Assembly: GCA_030674185.1 (NCBI GenBank)
Contig: CM060307.1
Span: 48,002,181-48,066,180, forward strand
Direction of reading: 5' to 3'
DNA from: Monoplex corrugatus
Lineage: Eukaryota; Mollusca; Gastropoda; Littorinimorpha; Ranellidae
Length of the DNA stretch: 64,000 nucleotides
How positions within the stretch are numbered: position 1 is the first letter of the stretch; every line of letters starts with the position of its first letter. Below the pieces are notes generated by a model. It was not told the origin of the DNA and ran no database searches. It saw nothing but the letters and a program-made list of their open reading frames with translations. The position numbers and the translations under genes were made by a program. This document shows, piece by piece, positions 1 to 30,660 of this stretch.

Positions 1-1004
1 GCCCAAAGGGCCAGCCTGCTGGGGGCCGCTTGTCATTTGCCAAGGCGGCCAAGTGCTCTGTCCGGAATGGGACAGAGGTGCCAGCCCGCCATGGGTCGCT
101 TGGTATTTGCCAAGGCGCCCAAGTGCTCTGTCCGGAATGGGACAGAGAGGTTGGGGCGGGGTCAGCAGCAGGCTGCGGGGGAGGAAGGGAGGCAACCGGG
201 GCGGATCGACGATCTGACGCCCGTAAAGGGGGTTGTCTCCCTTGGCCCACCTGGCGAACCAGGGGGTGTCCCGCCTGGCGAACCAGGGGGTGAGTCAGTT
301 TCAGTCAAAGTGCTGGCCTTCCTGCCTCCCGAAGGAGACCCATACCCAAGTCGCCCTTCAGCCATAGGGGCTGAAACTGTATCAGCAGAGCCGGAGTTGA
401 GCTGTATGAAGGGGGCGAGCACAGGATCGACAGAACCGCAGTTAAGTCGATAACTGTGATGGGCAGTGTGAAGGACCGCAAAATGACGAAAAGTCAACTG
501 AGCCGGAGCTGAGTTGAGGGCTCGTGGTCACCGCAACAGAACCGTAGCTGAGTTGCGATGACTTGTCGAGTGAGTGAGAGAGAGAAGACGTAGAAGGGAG
601 TGACAAAGATGAAGAGAGAGCGGGTTTTGGTGCGCCAGTCGAACCACCGGTCTGTGGGTTAGAGAATTCAGCGGACGAAATCTTCTTAACCCTCGCTTTG
701 CCACCCAATCGCTTCACATAAGTTTCTCCCTTAAACGAAAACATAGACAAGACACAAAAACAGCAACGAGAATCGATCGATCGGGTAGCGAAATCGAAAA
801 ATACTTAGCTGCTCAGAGAGTACGAGGCGAGCTGGAAGATGGCTGCCGAGAAAAGAGGAAGAGCACATGCGCATGCGCAAGACATGGATACTCTCAGAGT
901 TATGGTCTCTTCGGACTTTATTGTTTATGAGGCAGAAATGGCAAATCGCTGCCGCTTATTGCATCAGTGAGCCACGGTACAGTATGTGTAATTAAAATAT
1001 ATTT
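1..1004 (-). mobile_element. DIRS-like retrotransposon copy 1, 5' end and start of the gag-like frame
   Basis: This is the 5' end of the family seen again at 4.8-8.2 kb and 17.5-20.6 kb. Positions 325-410 match 8132-8210. The right end, read on the minus strand, starts with the same core (TTTTAATTACACATACTG, then CGTGGCTCACTGATGCA) that begins the left ends of copies 2 and 3, so the family has inverted terminal repeats as in DIRS1-type elements. A 102-codon frame at 442-750 (starting MSMFSFKGETYVKRLGG, Ser-rich) looks like the beginning of the gag-like protein, followed by the APMAEGRLGYGSPSGG segment shared with copy 2. A 70-bp tandem duplication is present at about 36-150 and a 24-bp one at 245-295. 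The copy runs off the left edge. Confidence 0.8.
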
Positions 1005-1984
1005 TCATTTTCATTACTCAAGCAGATGAAATGTAATTGCTTCCGGTTCTACAGTGAACAGTCAAAAATTTAGAATGATCTTGAAAAAAATCAGGGATGG
1101 GAAATGGTGGGGGGGGGGGGAGCAAATGTAGTGGGGTCCACAGGCATGCTCCACCGGAAACTTTTTCCAATTTACATGAAAAACAGTAAATGAAGCATTT
1201 TGGCTACTGAATAAAGAGTTCGGAAACAGCTCAAACACATTCTTGTCAAAGCTCATAAATAAAAATGCAATTCATCCTCAATTAACAATTATACAGAGTA
1301 AATTATTCACACATACACCATGCACAGATTTTGTACATGTGATACTGGAATTAAATTACTTCTGCCTATCTTACGATGTTACTTGGATTAGAATGAACTC
1401 AATGAATACTTGTATTGATACATATAGATACAGTGCTTTCTCTCAGGTCCCAGGAACATATATGAAGTAATTATAGTCTTTCTGCTTCTTTCTTCACACA
1501 AAAAAATTTCATCACAATTTTTCCCACTGAAGTAACTTTTGAAAAACCTGAATTCAGCCCTGACGAATACTTGCAGTGTATTTAATGAGCATGATTATGT
1601 AAATGTATTCATTTTATATGTAAGCATCACAAAATATTTCTATGGGTATACAAACAATAAATATATTAAGTACTTTATGTATAAAAACAATGTTTAGAAA
1701 TTGGCAAACAAAATACAACCAACAATAACCTCACATGGTGGCAACCATGTGTTTACATCACAACAAAATGAAAAGGATAACAAAATGATGCTGAAATGCT
1801 GTATCTACGCAGTAGGTGACTCTTAGCAGGCTTGCATACATGTTGATCTGAGAAAATGGAAAATCCCCAGACTTTACCCACCAGGCAATGGTGTAAAAGT
1901 AGATTGAACCCACTTTCTTCTGACTTTTAAGTCTGACATTACCCCACTTCACTATTGCTCCTGTTGACTCAAGTGCCTGTTTCT
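1005..1984. other. AT-rich DNA with no gene or named repeat seen
   Basis: Downstream CtBP intron or flank. Only a short poly-G run at about 1109-1120 stands out. I see no exon with CtBP similarity here on either strand. Confidence 0.5.
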
Positions 1985-2640
1985 CTTCAATTAAATATAC
2001 ATATTAAACATGATGTAAGGACACACCCTTGGCACTGACCATCCCGCTCAATTTATCACAAGAGGATTTAATAATAATAAACAAAACAAACAAACAAACA
2101 AAACTGAACACAAATGTATAACCCTTTGACTCCTTCACCCTGTCCACCAGCATCCTGTATTGCGAACCATGCTGGCAAAGCATAAACTTAACTCTTTGAC
2201 TCTCTCACCCTATCCACCAGCTTCCTGCATGAAGTTGGTGGATAGGGTGAGGGAGTCAAAGAGTTAAGTTTTTGCAGTTGGTGGATAGGGTACGGGAGTG
2301 GAGGGGTTAAACAAAATACACTAAACCATACATGGGAATGGGTCTAAATTACCTAAAACTTCTTCCGTAAATCGGTTCCTTAGAGCTAAAAATGCAATTA
2401 GTATATATACCCAATTATCAATAGTATGCAAGGCTTTAAAGAATACACAACAAAGGTGAATAGACCATCATAGAAGAAAATGATAAGAAGAAATGACAGA
2501 AACCAAAGGAGCAAGACAGAAACAAAGACAGTGACAGAAAAAAAGGAAATTTCTAGCACAGAACTTTTAGAAGGCTAGAATATTATTTAGACTGAAAGAG
2601 CACCCAGCATCCCCAGACAGAAAACCCATCCACTGGGAAA
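1985..2640 (-). repeat. Unclassified 550-bp interspersed family, copy 1, interrupted by a MITE
   Basis: Read on the minus strand it shows the landmarks of the family also at 25.4-26.45, 45.1-45.67 and 50.08-50.61 kb: the CCCC-bounded head with an AGAAATTTCC-type core, the TTTCTGTCACTGTCTTTGTT segment, and the GGTCATTCACC-like middle. The TTAA MITE at 2118-2310 splits it. It has no coding capacity that I can see. Confidence 0.65.
2118..2310. mobile_element. piggyBac-type MITE, nested palindrome (copy 1)
   Basis: The ends read AACCCTTTGACTCC on the left and GGAGTGGAGGGGTTAA on the right, with an inner palindrome (TAACTCTTTGACTC ... GAGTCAAAGAGTTA). The same structure recurs at 34442-34564 and 44174-44365, and its right end at 23616-23667. 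TTAA borders and CCCTTTG-type termini are typical of piggyBac-mobilised MITEs. It is too short to encode anything. Confidence 0.7.
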
Positions 2641-2865
2641 TAATGCGTATTAGAAAAGATGAAAAATGACATAAAATCGATTTTTTTCAAGAACACTGGC
2701 GGCAGCATTTATTATGTAAAAGATAGGCATGTTCTCTGAAATACGTGTTCATTATCATCTATTACTCCTTTTTTTTTTTTAAACTATTTAATATTTCTAA
2801 AAATGGTCACATTGTAACCTATTGAAACTTTTTTTCAGTGCCTCTGTATCTATAATCAACTGTCA

Positions 2866-21350
<18,485 letters not shown>

Positions 21351-22048
21351 CTGACAAAACATAAAATCATCACATTCAAACATGTATTCTATGTTAAAAC
21401 AAAGTATTACACAATCAAAATTAATGCATGGCATGGCAAGGACAAGTCATGCATTTCATTCCTTGCTTTTAATATATAATATGAGCTCATTGGGAAGACT
21501 GAGAACGTGTTCAAGCCTCCTAATACCACTGACACCTTTATTTCTCAGTCTTAGATGATATGTTAAATATCACAGGTCAGTAAATGAAATGAAACATACA
21601 GCACAGCCCTGTCCCGCGGTCTCTCTCAATCCCAAACAGGACTCCACAGCATCATGCATAATTATCATCCCCATTCTTATGTATCATAAATATCATCTTA
21701 AGTATTGTGAAAAATCATTCCATAGTAACTGACAAAGTGGCATGAAAAATGAAAACAGGACTGCTATCAAAACAATGGAAAATACTGATGCCAAGCACTA
21801 CCAAAATCCAAAACATTTCAATAAATAACCAAACATTATTCTGATAAGACAGATTTACCCTTTTTAATGCTGGCAGTAGGCACACAGCGTTCAACTCTGA
21901 AGCACAATACTGCAGGAAAAAAAAAGAAGAAAAAAACAACAACTGTGCAGCAGAGGAGAAAACTGGCCACAACCCACCTACTTAAACTCACAAAGATCCA
22001 TAAGAACAAAGAATACCCTGTGTCGCGATAAAAGTCGTTTCGGTGATA

Positions 22049-22543
22049 CAGTGGAAACTATTTATAACAGGACCGGTTATAACAGGAATCCGGATATAAA
22101 TCATAACAGGGATTTTTTCAATCCCCATTTTTTCTTCCTCTTTGTCTCTATTAAAACTTATCGGCAATAACAGGAGACAAGAGGGCTCGATCGGTTATTG
22201 CAGGGATGCCGAGACGGGCTCTGCAGCAGAAAGGCCTAGGCCTAGACTCAGCACGCCACGCAGTAGGCCTAGATCTAGATCTAGGCTAGCCTTGGTATAC
22301 TGTGTACTGTACACTGAAAGAACGCTTCGCAATGCGAGTGTGATGCGCGCGCAAGCGTGTAGGCCTGAGGCCACTGAGTCAGTGACTGACTGCGCCATCA
22401 TTCAGTTTGTAAGCTTACTGCACACTTACACCAAGAGTTAGTTGATCAGTCTTTATTTCCCTTGATATCTGATATAACAGGGATCTGATATAACAGGGAT
22501 TTTGATTTGGTCCCATCATCCCTGTTATATCAGGTTTCCACTG
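22049..22543. mobile_element. pogo/Tigger-type MITE
   Basis: The ends are CAGTGGAAAC and GTTTCCACTG, perfect inverted repeats, each flanked by a TA dinucleotide (22047-22048 and 22544-22545). Sub-terminal TATAACAGG(G)A motifs repeat several times on both sides in inverted orientation. TA target and CAGTG-type ends are characteristic of the pogo/Tigger branch of Tc1/mariner. The 495-bp element has no transposase; its middle contains a GC-richer stretch with AGGCCTAG and AGATCTAG repeats at about 22240-22290. It lies upstream of the CtBP start exon. Confidence 0.85.
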
Positions 22544-22680
22544 TATATGGTACAGAATAAGTGATTGCTTTAAATTATCAGGCTTTTACAGAGATGTGAG
22601 TTACTTCCCTTATAGCAGACACTTCCATCTGTCATTGTACGTTGTCGGTACGTTGTTTGTGCGCAAGTTTTGAACCAAAA

Positions 22681-22930
22681 ATGGATAGGAGACATATGTC
22701 GAAAGAGAAGATTCTTGAACTGCTGGACCTGACTTAGATGAGTCTTTTTCACCCCAAGAAAGTGATGATAACAGTGACAGTGAGGAAGATTCTGCTGAAA
22801 GTGTGTCTGTGAGTGAAGAGGAGAATGATGCAACTCTGTCACCGTCTGTGATTCCCATTCAGGGATTCGACGCTCCTCTCAGACTTGATCTGGCGGCTAA
22901 AAAATATTCAAGTAATAGCTTTATAAATAG
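22681..22930 (+). pseudogene. Acidic transposase-like N-terminal relic
   Basis: The plus-strand translation reads MDRRHMSKEKILELLDL, then after one frame change DESFSPQESDDNSDSEEDSA and SVSVSEEENDA, ending at a stop near 22930. A short helix followed by an acidic Ser/Asp/Glu tract is the usual opening of piggyBac-type transposases. No downstream catalytic domain is present. A chance acidic ORF is the alternative. Confidence 0.4.
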
Positions 22931-23615
22931 CACAGCTGCACTCAGCATCCTTTTTTCATTAAGATTTAAGTACACAATTTTTAGTGACAACTGGACTTCA
23001 GACTTGCTAGTTTTTTTTTTTTTTAACAACTACTGGTTTGTTGAAATTTATTGGACTTTTGGAGGCAGGCTCTGGCAGGCAGGAAGTTCAGGCAGAGGCA
23101 GGGTCAGTCACAATAGTATCAATACTTACTAGTAATGGTACTGTTTGAAGTAATGGCAATTATTTCCCAGAAATTAGAAAGTCAGAATACACATACAAAA
23201 ATCAAACCTAGATTTTCAGGGAGTCACCAGGATATTTAGGGGGTCACACTTTACAGCTGCTTGAAAATGAACTGAAATCATGAATACAAGACTCTCTCTC
23301 TCTTTGTAATACACCTGACCTGTTGACATGTAGTGATACACACAGAAATTGGTATTTTAGCAGAATTCTTTTTTATAACCTCCATGACTTGGCAAATATT
23401 ATATGTAATCAATTTTCATCATTACATTAACTGACATGTCTTTTTCCCTCACCCTGTCCCTTGCATGTTTTGCTTCCATCTTTCCTCTGATTCTGTCTAT
23501 AATTTATTTTCTTTAGCCTAATAGAATTTTATTACAACTACTAGCAATATTGTTATCTCATATCCAGAATATTAATACAACTACTAGCAATACTGTAATG
23601 TCGTTATTGTCACTG

Positions 23616-23667
23616 TCAAAGAGTTAACATTTTGCAGTTGGATGGGGTGCCGGAGTCAAAGGGTTAA
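23616..23667. mobile_element. Right-end fragment of the TTAA MITE family
   Basis: GTCAAAGAGTTAACATTTTG, CAGTTGGATGGGGTG and CCGGAGTCAAAGGGTTAA match the right end of the copies at 2118-2310 and 44174-44365. The left arm is missing. Confidence 0.6.
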
Positions 23668-25370
23668 CCTTTTGTAGTCTGGAGAAAGCATACATTCAGA
23701 AAGGATAGAACTGCAATAGTCTACTATGGGTAGGCCTATACGTACATGACAAAGGCATAGATCAGTATTTTTGCTGCATGAGTGGTCAGGTATGGGCAGG
23801 TAACACTAATCCGGCAATTATCAGATAGGCTGAGCAATAAGCTAAATGTTGGAGACACAAAACCCAAGCGACATACAACCACATATCGTAAAACCTAGGC
23901 CCAAATCTCCAGCTAAGGTCCATGAATACCTCCTGGCACAGCCAACAAACATGGAAGTTGCCTGTGCAAATACAATAGATTATAGATCTATTCTTTTTGA
24001 CTCGAGAAACTTCTGTTTTGTCGTTATTCTGAGGTTCTCTCTGTCATCCTTTTTCTCAATAGATCTAACTCATATCCATGGTCATCATCATCATGTGCCA
24101 TGCCGCATGGATTTGACGATCGGTTTGTTTAACAAATAAAATATCCAATCTTGTACTTGTAGGCCAACTAGATTCTAGTTGTACGAATGACAAAAATACT
24201 AGTTTTATCCATGGATTTCCTGAGATTCAAATTTCCTCTTGTCGCACACCTGTCGTGTGTAAAGAGGTTCTTGCATCAGGAACGGCATGAATACGTGCTT
24301 ATGCTTTTGTGTGTCACTGGATCAGCGATTCCAACGGCCCTCCCAAAACACACACCTCCTATCCAGGTCCCAGGCTACGCTACTCCTAACTGACATGAAG
24401 TTTTAAATTCGAAACCAAGCAGCCTGGTCTACTGTCACTGAACTTTCTCATCTACGGAATTCCTAGACAGCCATTACTGCTGCTAGCTGAACAATGGACT
24501 AGGAGTACTGTATTATAAGGCACAGAAACAACTTGCAAAAGACAAAGGCACACGAATGAGACGCCAATGCAAATCCCGCAAATAAAAAACGAAAAGAAGA
24601 AAGAAAATTAACACACCACGACTTCGATCCAAAGAAAGAATAGTATTATGTTATAAAGCCTTTTGACATATATCCTACTCATAACATGAAAAATCTGCCA
24701 GTTGCATACTGTGTGCTGAGCAATAAACTTAAAAGTGTTACTTACATTGAAAAAAGTACAAAAATTCCTTCTCAAGACAATCTGCCGAAATCACGCAGCT
24801 CAATGGCGCTCGAATCTCAGCAAATAACATATTAACGATATCATAATTTTGCCATTATTTTTCTTAAATGAGAACATCACAATACCTAAAGAGCTAAACA
24901 AAGTAACAAAATCTTAACCTTTTAAAATTTATTTTTATTTTGAGTAAGTTGTCCATCTGTAACCTATGACCTTTTGTAGGCTGAGCCAGCGCTATTCCCT
25001 CGTCAAATATGCTACGGACATTTTTCATATTGCACACTCGGCACGAAGGGTTTTTTCCTCTTACAGCGACAAAAGCTATACGTATTCGATTTTTTTTTCT
25101 CTTCAAGAGAGATGTATCGCGCTTAATCTAAATCTGCCTTTACAGAAAGAAGGCCTTTAAGACTGAATGCCCAAGGAAACTAACATTACTTCAGAGTTGG
25201 TATCATCTGACAAAATACGAAATGATGAAAGTTTGCTTGCTTTCGTCATGTCAAATGCAGCGATAGGTCATCCAAGACCATCCTTCTGGATACCCTGGAA
25301 GGAGACCATCACTAAAGTCAAAGAAGCGTTGGGTGGTGTATATCAAAGACTGGACTGTAGAAATACATCA
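23668..25370. other. No gene or repeat recognised, except a short RTE-like tail
   Basis: AT-rich DNA upstream of CtBP. At about 24079-24108 a short TCATCATCATCATGTGCCAT stretch resembles the 3' tail of the RTE-like family. A noncoding first CtBP exon and promoter may lie here, but nothing marks them. Confidence 0.4.
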
Positions 25371-25612
25371 GCAGGGTGAATCCCCCGTGGGGATGCCGAG
25401 AGCTCATTCAGTATAAATAATACCCCCACCTTCCGGAAATTCTGTGCTAGAAATTTCCTCTTTTCTGTCACTCTCTTTGTTTCTGCCTTTCTACTTTGTT
25501 TTCTGTCATTTCTTCCGATCATTTACTGCCTTGCTGGTCCATTAACCTGTATGTGTACATTCTCTTAATTGGGTACGTGTATTAAATGCATTTTTGGCTA
25601 TGTTGTGGGGCG
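25371..25612 (+). repeat. Unclassified 550-bp family, copy 2, 5' part
   Basis: Starts CCCGTGGGGATGCCGAGAGC and runs through the AGAAATTTCCTC and TTTCTGTCACTCTCTTTGTT blocks to GCATTTTTGGCTAT, as in the 45.1-kb copy. Confidence 0.75.
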
Positions 25613-26234
25613 CAGATGAGGTGGGTTTTGTGAACCCTAAGAGTTCGGAGAAGCTGACAGACTCAATGCATCATACATTCCAGAATCAAAGCAGGCAACC
25701 GGTGGATCGGACGTCTCAACGATTTAATCATTCATCATCGTCATTGCTTCTGTGTATCTAAGAGGATCTGCTTATATTTGAGGCACCCAACAATTCCTTT
25801 GACAACAACGTACACACTGCCATGGCGACGAATCAACAGAATGGCTTATTCCAGGGCAACAGCCATGGCAGTGGTCATCACTACTTCAAAATATTGATGA
25901 AATAAATCTAAATTTAGGTTGTGGTGATCGCTGCCTTGGAGGTGTTGATATTTTCATAACAACGATCATCGCAATGATTCCTAATCTTAACTATTTGTAA
26001 ATTCCATTTATTTATCGATAAAATACTATACATTTACCTGAAATGTTGCCTCCAAAAAGATACGATTTAAAGTCGCTCCTTTTCGCTAAATTATTTGGTG
26101 GTTACCAGATCAACGAAGCGGAAATGACGACTATCAGCGATGACGTCATTATTATGGGTGACACTTCCTAAAATAAACAAGGGAACTCCATTTTAAGGCT
26201 ATCTTCGTTTCCTCATTATCACAGCTCGAAGGAA

Positions 26235-26455
26235 ATGCGATGTGCAGAAGCAATTGTAGGTAACTTAGGCCCGTTTTTATATGTTTTAGTGTCACATCCT
26301 TAGAGTATGTGCCCAAATGCATTGATATGTGTACTTAATTTTCTTTTCCAGTTTTTTTTTTAATCCAATGAGGTGTGGTGTATTTTTTGAGATGATTATA
26401 GCTCTGACATGTACTCTGCACAGTCAGCTGGGCTTTAAACAATAATAAGAACAGG
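26235..26455 (+). repeat. Unclassified 550-bp family, copy 2, 3' part
   Basis: Matches 45375-45660: TTTTAGTGTC, AATGCATTGATATGTGTACT, TTATAGCTCTGACATG and the end GTCAGCTGGGCTTTAAACAA. The 620 bp between the two parts is unrelated to the 45-kb copy. Confidence 0.7.
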
Positions 26456-26585
26456 GCGAAGATAACAAGCTGATTGCACTCTAGGAGGGAGGGAGGGAGA
26501 GAGAGAGATAGACTATGTGTGTACGTGAAGCAGAGAAGATGACTCGGTCCCAGGCAGGCTGAGTGTACACTATCTCTTCATCCTA

Positions 26586-26586
<1 letters not shown>

Positions 26587-26627
<41 letters not shown>

Positions 26628-26703
26628 TGAGTGCGCACGCGCGCGTGTGTGTGAGAGAGAGTGTGTGTGTTGCTCTCTCTCTCTCTCTCTCTCTCCTCTC
26701 TGT

Positions 26704-26786
<83 letters not shown>
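26587..26786. repeat. (TG)n / (TC)n compound microsatellite
   Basis: TG tract 26587-26625, a mixed GA and CT section to 26700, then TG 26706-26786. The ORFs across it are artefacts of the dinucleotide. Confidence 0.97.
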
Positions 26787-26799
26787 ATTCATGTAGTGA

Positions 26800-28100
26800 G
26801 TGTATGATGAAAGACTTGTAGTTGTATTCATATGTTTGATTTCGTTCTACTTTATTGTTTGTAACTAGTGGACTCCAATATTTATTTTTGTTTCTTGCTT
26901 TATTGTCTGTTGCTATGCGTAAAGTTTGATTATGTTCTGGTACTATAAAGTGCAATGAGCATGCATTTGATGTGGACCGTTAGCACTATACAAAGGAAAT
27001 TATTATTGATCTGGTAAACTCTTTGAGCGTGTGTAAAAACAGATAATAGTTAGATATCACATTTTGGGACAAACGAAAAATAGAGATCGTTTCAGTTTGT
27101 CCACAATACAGATTTTTGATAGATGTTTAGAGAATGCCACATGCACCGTGTTTAATGTAAGGTATCAGTATCTTGAAAAGAAGAAAACGAAAGCCATAAT
27201 ACTTTGTCTTAGTTTTTCATCTACAGATCTCTTCAGCTACATGATGTATTAAAGTTGTCAAGTTTTATTTCGAATCCGTCTCTAGGAACATATTGGCAAG
27301 AGTGCAGAACAGTTCCTGTGGTCTTGGTAAGTCTGTGTGCAGAGTTTTCTTTCTTTCTTTTTTTCCCCCCACCACTGATCAAAATTGTTCAGCCCTTCTT
27401 GGACTGCCGTGTTTCTTTCTAGCCCATACTAACCTGTCTTACAGATAGACCGCCACTAGCAAAGGTGAACATATGTTATTGTTATTTACATCAACATATC
27501 CTTTTGTCCACATGTTGTAAAGAACTGGAGAGAGCAAGTCCCATGGAGAGACACAAAAGTCGTAGAGCTACTACTCTTTCTTAAAAAGCAGCGGCAATCC
27601 ATCTTGTGTCTTGTTTTGTCTTGCTTTGTCTTGTTTTGTTTTGTCTTGTCTTGTCTTGTCTTGCAAAGTGAATACGAGTTCTCATAATATTTTTGTGTGT
27701 CTCTGGTTTCTGTCTACTTGAACGCTGGCAGCTACTTTGAGTTAGATTTCATCCTGTAATTGTCATGCTGACGCCATATCGCTGAAATATTTCTATTTTT
27801 CCATTAGCGTGAATTAGACTTCATTGTACGCATATTCTAGATCAATGGCTACAAGAATCGTTTATTCTTTATTCAAGAAATCTTCATACACTTAATGAGC
27901 ACAGTTAGCTGCATTTTTCCTTATTTTCTGTTCTAAATCCGGCTTGATTCAGCGTGATTATTATTTTTCGGGTCTCTAGTAAACTGCTTTGCTAATGATG
28001 AAAAACCAGTACTGAGACCTCGTTTCCAAAGCAAAAAGAGACTTTACTCCACTTCCGTCAACTCCCAAGCCTCTTTAGCAAGTGACAATTTGCCTGAAAA
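26800..28100. other. No gene or named repeat seen
   Basis: AT-rich. A short TTGTC/TTGTT degenerate pentamer tract lies at about 27607-27662. Nothing coding recognised. Confidence 0.45.
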
Positions 28101-28109
28101 GTCTACACT

Positions 28110-28400
28110 CATTTGTTAGATATTAAACAGAAAGTGTTTTGCCCTAAGTTGTGCAATCCATTCCTGAGCAGCGTACCAGTGTGGGTGGGTACCGTCAAAA
28201 CGCTCCGTGTATATGACAACGCAAGCGCCCATAAAACCAAGACCATTGTGACCTATCTACGACAGCAATCCATACATTTAAATACTCCCTCACACACCTT
28301 ACAGTCCAGACTTTACACCATGCGACTCCCAGGTTGTTTCCTTCCTTGAGCAAAATCTTTTGGCAAAAGGTTTTCAGTAATCCGGGACTTGGACTTGAGG
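28110..28400 (+). pseudogene. mariner-type transposase relic
   Basis: The plus frame carries VYDNASAHKTKTIVTYLRQQ and SIHLN. After one frame change near 28285 it continues PYSPDFTPCDSQVVSFLEQN and LLAKGFQ. YDNASAH and PYSPDFTPCD are the second and third catalytic-Asp regions of mariner transposases, with about 34-35 residues between the aspartates, as in D34D. Upstream catalytic parts and terminal repeats were not recognised. Confidence 0.7.
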
Positions 28401-29380
28401 AAAACAGTGAGATCATAACTTGCAACAAGTCTCAATCAAATTATCAAAACAAAAAAACAAAAAACAAAAAAGTTTGACTCTTAGCAGGGAAGGCTGAAAC
28501 TGTGTTTGGACAGAGGAGGAGAATATTTTGAAAGACTGAAAACTTCACGTACGCTGAACTTCAAATTTTTGTTTTGCAATGTAAGTGATAGGACTTTTGT
28601 ATCAGCCCTCATTCTAGAGTCCTATGTACAGCAAGCACATTGCAAGCATGTACAAAAGTCCACGTTCGTGGGTATGCAAAAATACGAGCAATCAGGCAGA
28701 AAGACAATGATAGGATAAGTGCCTGAGAATCTCGGATCTTCCGAGACTCGAACAAAATCTGTATCATCATATCAATGATCATCATACTCGAAAAGGAAAT
28801 TTCACCACTAAAAGAAAAACAAAACCCTGCATCATTCAGGAACACAATGGCACTATCTGAAAATAACACCCACAGACTCCTGCAGCATGGAACAAAAATG
28901 GTTAGGCTTTCGCTGAATCAGAAATTTTTTTTTAAAAAAGGAAGAAATGAAAAGCACAGTTTCAAAAAGAGTGAAGGAAAAATGCGGTAGTCGGAGTATA
29001 ACTCATTTAAAAGAAGAAAAGAGACTTTTGTGTTAGTTTATGTGCGTATTTTGTTTTTGTGGATTTGGGTGGAGGATGGGCTATGGAAGTTAAAGTGATG
29101 TGCATGCCACGAGAAAGGGTATGTGTTGTGTTATCTGTAGGTAGTTTTCTACGACTTGATTGCATGGGATGTTGGTAGGGTTCATTTATACTGGGAGACC
29201 AGTGTTTTTTTCTGTTGCAATATGTTTCAATGACAGACTGGCGTATAAAGATGTACAGAACTCAACCCTAAGTAAAACCTGAAGACCTTGCCAGCGATGG
29301 GGTTTATGCATAGGTTTACGGCTTATGTTATCATCATTTTAAATTCGTTCTTTATCTCATGGTATCTCATTGGTGTCAGG
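28401..29380. other. No gene or named repeat seen
   Basis: AT-rich sequence with several short ORFs lacking any motif. Confidence 0.4.
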
Positions 29381-29436
29381 GCATATATTCTGAGCACGAT
29401 TACACCATCTTGAAAAACTGAAACTGAAACTGAAGC
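29380..29436 (+). repeat. SINE family 1, 3' tail fragment
   Basis: ACCATCTTGAAAAACTGAAA followed by CTGAAACTGAAG is the tail seen at the end of the full-length SINE at 48465-49082. Confidence 0.55.
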
Positions 29437-30655
29437 CATGTTGAAGACCACGCTGAATAAAGCAAACTCATTTTATGCGCTGTTTTCTATCCTGCAAATG
29501 TACCTCACTTGTGTATATTGTTCTTGTCCTGTTGAAGACCGAAACGTCGGAACCGTTTGGTGTGTTGTACACTTACGTTATTATTCTTGTGTCAACTGTA
29601 TTTGTAATTATTTGTTTCACATCTTGTCTGCACTTACTCCGATCCAATCCAAATGCCGCCTTGACGGTCCACGGTCTTCTTACCATCGAATTCTGTTGTG
29701 AACAATTGAGGCGTGATGCGATTAACACTCTCGCCCCAAATGTGTACTTCCGCTCGTGCCCGGTGAAAAGTAAGTTAGTCCGGTTGTCTCCCTTCCTGTC
29801 TGGTTTGGCTTGACTGTGGAGGTGTTAGGATCACTTCTTTGAATCCGACAACCGCGTTTGAGAGCATTTTTCTGAAAGATTTGTTGCTTTAGCTTCGATC
29901 GAATTTTTTCTTATCTGAGCCTAACATAGCCTCGGTTCTGTCGTAGGCTACTGTCCACACGGCCCTGAATGAAAGATGCACAGTCTCGCCTTTACTGAAT
30001 CCTATCCACTAACATCAGCTATCTTTTGTTGGGCTTGACATTCACCATATTCTTGCCTGCATTCCCCTCCTTGGAAAATCTGATCTCTGCCCAGAATAGA
30101 ACACATGCAGGGAGGATGAAGGCAGACAAACAGGCTTGTCAAGGATCTGTTCCAAAACCCAGAACTGACTTTTTTTTTTTTTAATGATCATCTTACTCAG
30201 GGAGGTTACCTTTGTGCTCACCTTTTCTTTTTTCGTCCCATTTTCTATACCACCCTTAATGTCCACAGAAGCTGGCACAGTTTTTTACATTGCAGTGGTG
30301 ATGATGTCGATGAGGATGATAATAATGATGCTATGGAGTTCCATCTAGGATTGAAACTATGTGACAGGGCTGTACTCTACGCTTTCTATCATAATATATT
30401 CTGGCGTCAACCAGGCCTGAGAGATAATACTCCTGCGGTGCTGGTCAGAAGATTTGAGCGACATCCTCAATGACGCATCCGTGAAGAGGATGAGACTCGA
30501 CTGTGTGATCCCAGTCTTCCCAATGAGCCCATCGCACGCCCAACTCTGTGTAGGTGCCGGTTAGAGCCAAAAATTGCCACAATGATTTTTGAGGTAGTCC
30601 GCTGCGTTAACCACACCACGGCGACTGGTACGACGAACAATTTAGACACAACAAG
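29437..30655. other. Possible degenerate hammerhead-like site; otherwise nothing recognised
   Basis: At 29527-29552 the plus strand reads CCTGTTGAAGACC followed by GAAACGTCGG, resembling the core order of hammerhead ribozymes found at Penelope-like and other retroelement ends. The rest, including a 112-codon ORF at 29475-29813, shows no domain. Confidence 0.3.
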
Positions 30656-30660
30656 CTTTC

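Noticed and set aside
24890..25160. Possible first exon or promoter of CtBP
   Set aside because: No CpG-rich stretch, initiator or spliced signal stands out; position of the first exon cannot be set from sequence alone.
26563..26955. Cys/Val and His/Thr-rich ORFs over dinucleotide tracts
   Set aside because: Artefacts of TG/CA repeats; the same applies to ORFs at 39.9-40.5, 47.3-48.1, 52.4-52.8 and 58.2-58.8 kb.
29475..29813. 112-codon ORF with hydrophobic stretch
   Set aside because: No splice context, no motif, and it overlaps repeat-like sequence; not supported as a gene.
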